A stretch of 64,000 bases of DNA, taken from positions 372,001-436,000 of the forward strand of contig JAVMKO010000209.1 of NCBI GenBank assembly GCA_032164245.1, read 5' to 3'. Each line of letters opens with the position of its first letter. Position 1 is the first letter of the stretch. The notes under the pieces are model-generated. The model saw nothing but the letters and a program-made list of their open reading frames with translations, was not told the DNA's origin and did no database searches. This DNA is from Sternotherus odoratus. Its lineage: Eukaryota > Chordata > Testudines > Kinosternidae. Position numbers and translations under genes: made by a program. Below, in pieces: positions 12,001 to 24,000 of the stretch.

Positions 12001-15000
12001 TCCACAGCGTTCCTGTCGCACGTTCCCATCACTGACATCTGTAGAGCAGCAACATGGTCTTCGGTTCACACCTTTTCTTCGCACTACGCGATCGTGCAGC
12101 AGGCAATGGAGGACGCTGCTGTCAGACAGGCAGTCCTTGCAGCTGGCATTGACAGTACTCCTCACCCTCCGCCGTGATGACTGCTCGTAAGTCACTGTTG
12201 GAATGCACATGAGCAATCACTCGAAGAAGAAAAGACAGTTACTCACCTTTCATAACAGTTGTTCTTCGAGATGTGTTGCTCATGTCCATTCCAAATCCCT
12301 CCCGCCTCCCCTCTGTCGGAGTACTGGCAAGAAGGAACTAAGTGGGGGGTGGGTCGGCAGGGGCATATATGCATCGCCATAAGGGCGCCACTCCAGGGGT
12401 CGCCCCTGCCGACCCTACGGGTACCGCTAGGGAAAAATCTACCGGGACCGTGCATGCGCGGTGCGCACACACTGTTGGAATGGACATGAGCAACACATCT
12501 CGAAGAACAACTGTTACGAAAGGTGAGTAACTGTCTTTTCTGTAACCTGGTGGTTAGGAATCTGGGAGACCAAGGGACCCTCTAGTGTTACACAAAAAGG
12601 CTACAATAAGAAATGAACATGATGGCAGAAAAAAGAAACTCTGAATGGATTCCTCCTCAATATATTTTGCCATTTTTTTAATTGTTTTCTGTATGTCCAA
12701 AACATTCATCAAACGTACAGGAATCCATTTTAATTTCAGGTCTGCAAGAATTTCCATCTAAAATCTGTATCTCAAATCAGGCCTCAGCCACCTTTCATAT
12801 TTCCATGGGTGGAAAGCTACCACTCCACCCTCACTACACACCATCTCTTTAAATATATGTATACAGAGATATGAAGAACATATTCTTAGAAATATGGGAG
12901 CAAAATATATTTTCTCTAATCATCTTTTTTTATTTGTCTCACGGGAATTGTTTTAACTCCACAAACAGGTAACGATCTCTAAAGCAGTAGTAATTCTCAG
13001 GATTTCTAAAGCAGTAGTAGGATCTCTAAAGCAGTAGTAATTCTCAGGATTTCCTTTATTGTAGTAACGGGGGGAGTTTTACAGTTGGGAACTGAGTCTG
13101 GTTGGGAATTTTTAGAATGGACTTCACAAGGGTGTCAGATTGGAATTTGTCATAAATCTCTTGAATGGGTTCAAGATCAGACACATTGGGAGAGTGTATA
13201 AGTGTGGGCATTGAGCTGAGAAGCACTTCTGTTTAACCAATGAGTAATGTTCTCCCTGTCTTTCTATTCATGTAGGTGGGAAAGAAAATGAAGAAGGTAA
13301 GGTTTCTCAGAAACTTATTTGCCCTTCAGCCACATCAAGTCTCACTTGGTCATACGGAGACAAGAGAAAGAGGGAAGGAAAATAGATATCTGTATGCCAG
13401 TTGAAGACATCTGCCACTGCAGTGGAAGGGGGTGCTTTATGGGAATGCTGAGCTTTTAACAGAGTGAATCCCTCTGGAACCAGAGATTTCTCTGTTTTGC
13501 TAATTCTTAAACTATTTTGCTGGATTAGGTTGCTAATTATAGAAAGTTGATTTCTTCAAACACACACACATATGGTTGAAACTTCTTTGTCAACATTAAT
13601 GTTGACAAATTGAAGAGAATTAGGGAGAGAACAACAAAAGAAGCAGGTTTAGAAAATCTGACTTATGAGGAAAGGTTTAAAAAATTGGTCAGTTTAATCA
13701 TGTGAAAAGAAGGCTGAGGGAGGACCTGATAACAGGTTTTTATAAAGAGGACAATCTATTGTTCTCTCTGTCCACTGAAGGAATCACAAGAAGCAATGGG
13801 CTTACTCTGTAACAAGGGAGATTCAGGTTCAGTATTAGGAGGAATCTTCCAACCTAAAGGGTAATTAAGCTCTGGAGTAGGTGTCCAAGGAAGGTTGTGG
13901 AATTCCCATTGTTGACAGTTTGTAAGAACATGTTGGACAAGTACTTGTCAGATATGGTCTAACCTGGCCCTGTCTCAGCTCAGTGAGCTGGACTAGATTA
14001 CTTCTTGAGGTCGCTTTAAGCCCTACAGTTCTATGATTGAGTGATAAAATGTGGCATTTGCATGGCCTGCTTTGTGACATAGTCCTACTTACAGGAGCAC
14101 TAAGACATCTAGGGATCTGCAGGAACTCCAGTTTATGCACCTGTTGTTGTTTTTTAAAGATAAGATCCAAATGGCTGAGGGCTGAAATCTGCCATTTGAA
14201 ACTGCAGCATGTCAATATTCCTTACCGATGACTATTGTGTGGTCTTGCTGTAGAGAAGCCTGCTCTAGATTTAGCCAAGTTATAAACTGTTGGAAATCAC
14301 ATACTGAGCATTCAAAGTGGGCTATTCTGTTAAAGACAAATGTCCTGCATTGTGGTCTAGTTTAGCTTTTAAGTGAATTAACTAGTCAGTGATTTACAGG
14401 ATCTGTGCTATGCTACAGCCTACATACAGTCTCCTGGAAGTATCCCTTCAATGTGCCACATGCCCAAGGGACTATTACACAAGGGCAGGGCGTGCAGCTT
14501 CAGGGCCTCTAAGACTGAGCCTTCAGGCTCTAGCACTCCTATTTCACACCGGGAGTTCTGACCACCAAGTTCAACTAAGATGGACTCCATCAACACCTCA
14601 GCAAGTATTTGCAGTGACACCTGCAGAGTCTTCAAAACTGAGTAGGGTTAATTGGTCAACTGGAAAACAACATCAGGAAGTCATTAGATTAGCATAGAGA
14701 TGCAAAGGTTAAAACATCATCCAAACTGGCCAAACCAGGCCAAACCATGAATCATATTGCTGAAGGAACCTGTGACGGGTTGCTATCACAGAAACTCCCT
14801 TGATAGATATGCCAAGGCTACTCCTGCCCCTGTTCTGCCCTGGCAGACTCTTTAGCCGGCTGCAAACCCAGTCCCAGGTCCAAGCCACGTCCCGTAAAAG
14901 CTGTTGGCTTTCCTGGAAACAGGTTAGGAAGTGTTCCTGTCTTTAGCACTCAGTTGCTCAACTTCCAATGGGGTCCACACCCTGAATAAAACTGTTTTAC

Positions 15001-18000
15001 CCTGTATAAAGCTTCTACAGGACAAACTCATAGATTGTTCACCCTCTATGACACTGATAGAAAGATATGCACAGCTGTATGTCCCCCCAGGTACTAAGAC
15101 GTGCTCCAGTCGAATTATAAGTGAAAAATTATTTTATTAAGTAGAGAAAGTAAGATTTAAATGATTCTAAGTAGTAACAGACAGAACAAAGTGAATTACC
15201 AAATAAAATAAAACACTGAGATCGATCTCTAATACAGACAGAATCCTTAAGCTCAGATGTTTCAATGAGATTTCTTTTACAGTCTAAACTTCCCTTTTAG
15301 TCTGGGTCCAGCTATCACTTGCATCCCACCACCTGCAGTCACTATCCACTGTTCTAGTTTCCTTCAGGTATCCTTGGGGAGTGGAGAGGCTATTCCTTGA
15401 GCCAGCTGAAGACAAAATGGAGGGGTGTCCAGGGGTTTAAATAGACTTTCACTTGTGGGTGGAGACCCCCTCCTCCTTCCTATGCAGAGTCCAGTTGCAA
15501 AATGTAGTTTCAGAGTCACAAGGGAAAGTCACATGTCTCTCCAAGACTGAGTTTCTTTCCAGCCAGGCCACATTCCTGGGGAAGATCGTATGTGGATTGG
15601 CATCTACAAAGTTCATTGTTATCTTGATTGTTTCTTGATTGGCCACTTACTGAGAATAGTTCTTTCTCAGACAGTTGGCCAATTGCTTCACTCAGGCTAT
15701 TTAGAATTAACCAAGTACCTAGCCAATATTTAGTTTTGAAGCATAAGCTTTCGTGGGCTAATACCCACTTCGTTGGATGCAAGCAGGATGCTTGCATCCG
15801 ACAGAGTGGGTATTAGCCCATGAAAGCTTATGCTTCAAAACTTTATAGTTAGTCTTTAAGGTGCCACAGGACTCTTTGTTACCTCTGCTATTCCAGACTA
15901 ACACGGCTACCTCTCTGATTCTAGCCAATATTTATAACTTTGATTACAAAAATGATACATGCATACAAACAGGATGAACATAACCAGTACATCACAACCT
16001 TTACATATATATGTTACATGGCATATGTAGCAAAACCATATTCCAGTCATATCATATACACATGTATAAGCATTTCCCCATACAACCTTATGGGGTACAC
16101 CATCACAGAACCATCTTGGTTTCCTCTCTGTATCTCTGTATCTACACATATCTATCTCTCTGTATCTACACGTCTCAGATGAGCTCCTGTGTCTCTCTGA
16201 AGGCCAGGCCTTATCCTCACCTCCTGTAACTTCTTGGTCCATAGTCCTGCTCTGCAAAGCCATGCAAGCTTGCAGTTTCCACCTGTTGGAACTTCCAGTT
16301 CTTAGGTGCCAGCTATTGAATCATTGGGATTACCCTTGTCTTCCTGGATCATCCACTGATATGGGTCAGTTTCAGCCTGTCCTCAGTGACCCATTCAGTA
16401 CACCCCAGACAGTTATATAACAGACACCTCACGTCTCCTGCTCTGCCCCAGGAGCAGCATGTTACTGGGTGGCAATTCCAAGACAAATGAATCACTTCCA
16501 AACATATCAGTCATGACAATATTACAGAAAATCCACATTTGTCACACCTACTCAGCAGAATGGCTCTAGACCTCCTCAAGATGTGGCTAAAGAGATCCTC
16601 TTCCTTCATTTTATCTCCCTGCGTCCCCTATCCTGCAATGGGATCTCTGCTGTCAACCTTCACACCTGTGCAGGCTCCCACTGCAGTCAGCTGGACTCTG
16701 CTAGTTACAGGTTTCAGATACCTAGAACCAACTGCTGATTCAGGACCAGAAATGTCTCTCAGTAATCTAGAGGACCATACACAGGGCTGTGAGATGGGAG
16801 GACTTTCGCATAATGAGTTCATGATGCAGTTGGTGGAATGATCTGGACCTAGTTAGGCCACCTCTAAATCTAGTCAATGCCATGCTTTTGACTGTGCATC
16901 ACCAGAATGAGTAAAAAGAATAACAAGACAAGGTTGGTGAGGTAATACCTTGTATTAGACCAACCTCTACTGGGGAGAGAAACAAGATTTTGAGCTTAAA
17001 GCGAGCTCCTCCTAAGGTCTGGGAAACCTACCCAGAGTGTCACCACTAAATATACGGTATAATAGATTGTTTAGAATAAGTGATTAACACACACTGTAAG
17101 AGACCGTTCAAAGTGAAATAGCCCATGAACATTTCTACACTCGATAAAAAGGAAGCTTATTAGGTTACAGATTCTTGCAATCTATATATATAAAAGTCAA
17201 ATGGTGCATGCATGTATGTATGTATGCGTGCGTGCATGCATGCATGTATGTATGTATGTAAGCTTACTCCTTCCACACCGTTTGAGCTAGAGACTTGAAA
17301 TTTGGTACAGTTAGAGGTCTTGGGGTCCTAATGACCGTAAGAGTCGAAAATTTTTCAAATCTCACCTCTGACGCCCCCCAGGGGTGAAATTCTTTAAAGG
17401 CCAATCACATCAGCTGGGCAGCTGCTGTTCTCTGTGACATAGTTCTGATGTCATAATACCCCCCTCCAAGAGACACCGCACTTGCTCAGCTCTCTGCCCC
17501 CTCCCCCTCCCCCCTCCAACGGAACCCTGGAATCCCTCAGCTCTCTGCCCCCTCCCCACCTCCGATGGACCCGAGTTGGGTTTGGTCGGAGGGTAAGTGA
17601 GGTAGGGGTGTCGGGTTTGGTTGGGGGGGGGCTGAGGTGGGGGGGTCGGGGTTGGTCGAGGGGTAAGTGAGCCGGAGGTGTCGGGTTTGTTTGTGGTGGT
17701 AGGTAGGGGTGTCGGGTTTGGTTGGGGGGGTAAAGTGAGGTGGGTGTGTCAGGTTTGGTCTATGGGGGGTGAGGTGTGGGTGTTGGTCAGGGGGTGTTGG
17801 GGTTGGTAGGGGGAGACATGGGGGTGTTGGGTTTGGGTGGGGGGGTGAAAATGTGAGTCGGGGTTGGTCGAGGGGTAAGTGAGGTGGGGGTGTCGGGTTT
17901 GGTCGGGGGGGTGAGGTGGGGGTGTCAGGTTTGCTCTCTGCCCCTCCAACAGACCCCGCACTCGCTCAGCTCTTTGCCCCCTCCCCACCTCCGACTGACC

Positions 18001-21000
18001 CGAGCAACACCGGGTATTTTCGCTAGTAAATGATAAATCCAATGTCTTTATTAAGACTAGGACTTTTAGTACCCAGCAAGGTTATGAATTTAACCTCCCA
18101 GGTTCATCTTTTGAAAGTGTTGTGCAGGTTCCCCTTGAGGATGAGGACTGAGAGGTCAGATATGGAGGGATTGTTTAATAAAAAATGTTCACCCACCTGT
18201 GGTAAGGTGTCATTATTTTTATCATTTTCCTGTGTGAGTTTGTTTGAGAAAGTGGTTATTGTCTGGTTTCACCCACACAGTTGTTCTTGAGGCATTTAGC
18301 ACACTGGATGAGGTACACCACATGTTGTGATAGGCATGTGTCAGACCCATTAATCTTGCTCACTCGATATCTGACCTCTCAGTCATCAAAGGAGAGGCAT
18401 AATATTCACTAACCCAGAAGAAACTGAAATGATGTCAATACTAAAACGTTATTTTTGCTTTGCAGATGAACTCCACGTAGAAGTGGGTAAGTTTTGCATT
18501 CACTTTTCAAAAGTAAATGTCAATTCAATTCCATGATAAAAAAGTTAATTTTTATTAAGTTCTCACAGTTATGAACGAAGGAAGCACCAAGGGCAAGTCA
18601 TGTCTGACTAACCTAACTGCCTTCTATGATGAGATAACTGGCTCTATGAATGAGGGGAAAGCAGTGGATGTGTTATTCCTTGATTTTAGCAAAGCTTTTG
18701 ATATGGTCTCCCACAGTATTCTTGCCAGCAAGTTAAAGAAGTATGGGCTGGATGAATGGACTAAAAGGTGAATAGAAAGCTGGCTAGATCTTTGGGCTGA
18801 ATGGGTAGTGACCAATGGCTCCATGTCCAGTTGGCAGCCCATATGAAGAGGAGTGCCTCAAGGGTTGGTCCTGGAGCCGGTTTTGTTCAATATCTTTATT
18901 AATGATCTGGAGGATGGTGTGGACTGCACCCTCAGCAAGTTTGCAGAAGGCACTAAACTGGGAGGAATAGTAGATATGCTGGAGGGTAGGGATAGGATAT
19001 AGAGGGACCTAGACAAATTAGAGGATAGGGACAAAAAAAACCCTGATGAGGTTCAACAAGGACAAGTGCAGAGTCCTGCACTTAGGAACGAAGAATCCCA
19101 TTCACTGCTACAGACTAGGGACCGAACGGCTAGGTAAAAGTTCTGCAGAAAAGGACCTAGGGGTTACAGTGAACGAGAAGCTGGATGAGTCATCAGTGTG
19201 CCCTTGTTGCCAAGAAGGCTAATGACATTTTGGGTTGTATAAGTAGGGACATGTCCAGCAGATCAGGGACGTGATCATTTCCCTCTGTTCAGCACTGGTG
19301 AGGCCTCATCTGGAGTACTGCGTCCAGTTTGGGGGCCCACACTACAAGAAGGATATGGATAAACTGGACAACAAAAATTATTAAGGGTCTTGAGCACATG
19401 AGTTATGAGGAGAAACTGAAGGAACTGGGGTGGTTTAGTCTGCACAAGAGAAGGATGAGCGGGATTTGATAGCTGATTTCAACTACCTGAAAGGGGGTTC
19501 CAAAGAAGATGAATCTAGCCTGTTCTCCATGGTACCAGATGACAAAACAAGGAATAATGGTCTCCAGTTGCAGAGGGGGAGGTTTAGGTTGGATATTAGG
19601 AAAAACTTTTTCACTAGGAGGGTGGTGAAGCACTGGAATGGGTTACCTAGGGAGACGGTGAAATCTCCTTCCTTTGAGGTTTTTAAGGTCAGGCTTGATG
19701 AAGCCCTGGCTGGGATGATGTACTTGGGGATTGGTCCTGCTTTGAGCAGGTGGTTGGACTAGATGACCTCCTGAGGGTCCTTCCAACCCTGATATTCTAT
19801 GATTCTAAGTGAATGATTTTTCTTCTTAGAATATTATTTTTCTAAAATTTTCTAGGAGATGCAGATCAGTGCTACAGCCCTATTTCTACTCTCATTTGGG
19901 TGAAAAATCTCCCCAGTGAAATGTGTTATTCATCACATAAATCCCAGCTAGCATTTCAAAATAGGACATAGGTTTTTACCTTGTGCTGAACAGGTCTAGT
20001 CATTCTCTCTGTCCAGGGATGAATTTCACCCTAAGTCAGTCATAATATGTCTGTGAATATAGGCAGAGTGAGGTTCTGACAATGTGCCATCAATTATATG
20101 ATTTGCAATTTGGCATTGACTATGAGGAGTGAGATTCATGCATGAGAAGAAATTAAGACTGGGATTTTTCAGTTTGGAAAAAAGATGGCTAAGGGGAGAT
20201 ATGATTGGGGGGGGTCTGTAAAATCATGACTGCTGTAGAGAAACTAGATAAGGAAGTGTTGTTTACTACTTCTCATAACACAAGAATTAGGGGTCACCAA
20301 ATGAAATTAATAGGCAGTAGGTTTAAAACAAATAAAAGGAAGTATTTTTTCACACAACACACAGTCAACCTGTGGAACTTCTTGCCAGAGGATGTTGAGA
20401 AGGCCAAGACCATAACAGGGTTCAAAAAAGAACTGGATAAATTCATGGAGGATAGGTCCATCAATGGCTATTAGCCAGGATAGGCCGAGATGGTTTCCCT
20501 AGCCTTTGTTTGTCAGAAGCTGGAAATGAGTGACAGGGAATGGATGACTTACTGATTAACTGTTCTGTTCATTCCCTCTAGGACATCTGGCATTGGCCAG
20601 TGTCAAAAGACAAGTTATTGAGCTAGATGGACCTTTGGTCTTACCAAACATGGCCATTCGTATGTTCTTATGTTCGTATGATTTTAACAATGAAAGTAAC
20701 AGCACACCCTTTCAGCTAGTGAATGTGTGTGAGTGCCTTGCTGACAAAATATTGACCATCTAGTACTCCGTTTGGTGGGTTTTTTTTGTTTATTTGTTTT
20801 TGTTTCATTATATCTCTCAGTTATCTCCTCTCCACCCTGCTTTGTGATCTGGGGATGGCAAGATGTACACTCCTGCCAGGGTTCAGGGGTGTTGGATCCC
20901 TGCAAGCCGTATCACCCTGGCCAGGGTGTTCCCTTGAAGGGTGCAGCCATGAATCTCTTCCTCCCACGCCCATGTGTTCAGGGGCTGGTAGTGAGAAGTC

Positions 21001-24000
21001 TTTCCATTACCACTCCTGGGCTATGGGGCTTGATGGAGCAAGGGAGGGGAGATGAGTAGCAGAGCCAACATGGATTGGGTTTCCTGTCCCTTTGGAATTT
21101 TCCACATTTCAAAACATTTTCCCATCCTGAATCAGGATGAAGTTGAAATCTTGAAATATTTCACAAACCAAAACCCCCTACCCACACCTAGTGAACTTTA
21201 GGTCAATTGAATGTGTTGTTTTGATAAATTTGATATGGTTTTTTTTAGATTTTTGAACTGTTTTCCTTTTTTAAAAACTTTTTAGTGTATATTTAATAAA
21301 ATTTGTAAACAAAATAAATCTCTTTAAAATTAAAATTCAAAACTTCTCAGTACAAAAATGTTGAAATGGGATGTTTTTAAAATCCCAAACCTTCTTTTAT
21401 GAAAAGTTTTTTGATTCACAGCTTCAATGAACAGAACACTATTTCTCAAACAGTTTCAGTTTGGATGAATTAGCATTTTTCAACTAAAAGCATTTCATTG
21501 AAAAAATTCCCAGTCAGCTCCAATTTCCTGTCTGAATTTGTCTAATTTTAGCTTCATTGCATCATCTTATACATTTCTCTGCTAATTTTTCTCTTCAATC
21601 TAGTAGAGGAAGGTATAACACGGTCAAGTGGCTATAACCTGAAACTAGACAAATTCAGATTGGAAATAAGAAGTACATTTTAATGGTGAGAGTAATTAAT
21701 CTTTGGAAAAATTAAGCAAGGGTCTCTAAGAATTATTTTAGGGAAGTTCTGTGGCTTGTCTTATCCCAAGGTTCAAACTATATGATTACAGTTGTCTCTT
21801 CTGGGATTGGAATCTAGGAATCCGCCATGGTATTCAAGTATCATTGGCTTTGGTTCTTGGATTGTACTATTTCTGTACTTATTGTTTTTTATTAATTAAA
21901 AAATTTTGTCTTGTTTTGCTTACTACATTATTTCTGTATGCTATGGAGACAATACTGGAAGCACATGGTTTTCTATTTGTTTTTCTTTTTCAGGAAGAAT
22001 CCAGAAAGAAAACAGTTAAGTCCCATTGACTTCACTTGCTGGATGTCTGGATGGATAATATTTGTTGGAGATGTGGAACTATCAATACAGAAGAGATTGA
22101 TTGTCAGTGTGTCACTGAAGAGGTTCTAACAAAAGGGAGTGATGGGTTATGAGAGTAATTTCCATGGGAAGAAAAGGAGTCTATAGAGTTTCCCCTGCTA
22201 AGAGAAGGTTTCGGGTGAGGTTTATTCAGAGGTCTGTCATGGCTGGGAGAGAAGTCTGGTTGGGTATTGGGCATAGAGACAACAGTTGGGAGTGTGTTTG
22301 ATGGTAGAATATCTGGGGTGTTTCATACTGAAGGCTTTGGGGATTGTTAAAAAGTAATGTTTATGAGTATTTGTTAACCCATTACACACACATACACACT
22401 TACAAATGACTGCAAGAAGAGAAGATTAACAAAATAGAAAAAAGTTACTTTGAATTGGTTCTCCTTCAGTACAATTCTATTAAATTGACTATACTGGTAA
22501 AACATATATAAAGAGTTGTGCAGGTTCCCTGTTACAAGTATAGAAGCAAAAATATTTTTCCTAATAATCTTTTAATTACTCTCATGCACTGTGTTTGAAC
22601 AGCAGAAAGAGGCAGTGTATAGCATCTCTCAAGCAGTGACAATGCTCAGAATTTTGTTTATTGCAGTGACAGGTTTTATGGGTGATTTTACAGTAGGGGG
22701 ATGAGTGTGGTTCAGACTCTTGCAGCAGAGTTGATAAGGGATGTCAGATTAGAAGCTCTTCAGGAGAGGTATAATATCTGCTAGCTAATCCAACTGAAAT
22801 TCACAAGGGGTGCGAATTAAGAAATTATTTTTTTCTCCGAGTTCACACCTCCAATTCAGCTGCTAGAAGAATACCCCACCCTCCCTGATTTGAGATAACA
22901 AGCTGATTCAGCCTGATCGGACTAACCTTGTTACCTCCTACCTGGTTCTTGCCTACATATCTATACCTGCCCCTGGACCCTTCCACTGCTTGCATCTGAT
23001 GAAGTGGGTATTAGCCCACGAAAGCTTATGCTTCAGTACTTTATAGTTAGTTTTTAAGGTGCCACAGGACTCTTTGTTACCTCTGCTATTCCAGACTAAC
23101 ACGGCTACCTCTCTGATTCTTTTTTCTTCTTTGCAGATGAACTCAAAATAGAACTGAGTAAGTGTGTGTTGATTCTTTAAATGTATAAGTCAATTCAGTT
23201 CCATGGTGGAAAAGAGATGCAAATAGAAATGAAGTTCTCATAGTTAGAAATATGGGAACTGAATTATCTTTGTTATAGTTAGAATATTATTTTGATAAAA
23301 TTTGCTAGGATGGACAGATGAATGCTACAGACTAATCCCTGTCCCATTGGGTGAAAGTCTCTCCTATACAATGGCTATGAGTCACTCAATCCCACCCATC
23401 CCTTCAAAATAGGTCATATGTGAGTATCTTGTGCTGTGTAATCCTAGCACTTGCTTGGTGTCCAGAGATAAATTTCACCCCTAAAGAGTCCTTACAAGTC
23501 TTTGAACAGAGTTAGGAACTAACAGTGTGCCTCCAATTATGTGATTTGAATTTTCCAGTGACATCAACAATGGCAGTAGAATCACACTCTTTGAGATATT
23601 GACTGTGTGTGAGTGTCCCACATTCAAAATATGAACTGTATATTACATTAGGCTGACTTTTTGGTATACTTGTCAATTGTGTCTTCTCCACCACCACCCT
23701 GCTGCCTGCCTTGAGGTCTGGGGAGGGCAAGACCCTAACCCTAACCCTAACCCTAACCCTTAACGACGTTAAGTCGAAATAAACATGTACCTCACATCCA
23801 TGCCATTAAAGTCGATTTAAAGGGCCCTCAAAATCGACTTTTGTACTCCTCCCTAATGAGAGGAGTAGCACTGAAATCGACCTCTCTAGGTCGATTGCGG
23901 ACTAGTGAGGAGGCATAGGACTTTAAGCCTCCGACCTCTAAGCAGCTCTGCGGACCCCCCCGCCCGCCCGAGCAGCCCCGCGCCGGCTCCCCCCACCCGA

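Larger units (their letters stand above)
6541..12540 (+). mobile_element. DIRS-type retrotransposon, nearly full length
   Basis: About 6 kb carrying, in order, a gag-like gene, reverse transcriptase-RNase H and a tyrosine recombinase, with inverted terminal sequences and no LTR. Bases 6544-6742 reappear inverted around 12355-12480, and the ITR partner at 12192-12236 reads CACTCGAAGAAG against CTTCTTCGAGTG at the left. Known of the family: DIRS elements integrate by tyrosine recombinase through a circular form and make no target duplication; none is seen. It sits in a gene 1 intron, sense orientation. The RT frame is intact, but gag and recombinase are broken. Confidence 0.88.

Noticed and set aside
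18571..20474. Host genes suggested by LDFSKAFD and by the 20205-20474 frame
   Set aside because: Both are CR1 LINE coding remnants followed by CR1 tails.
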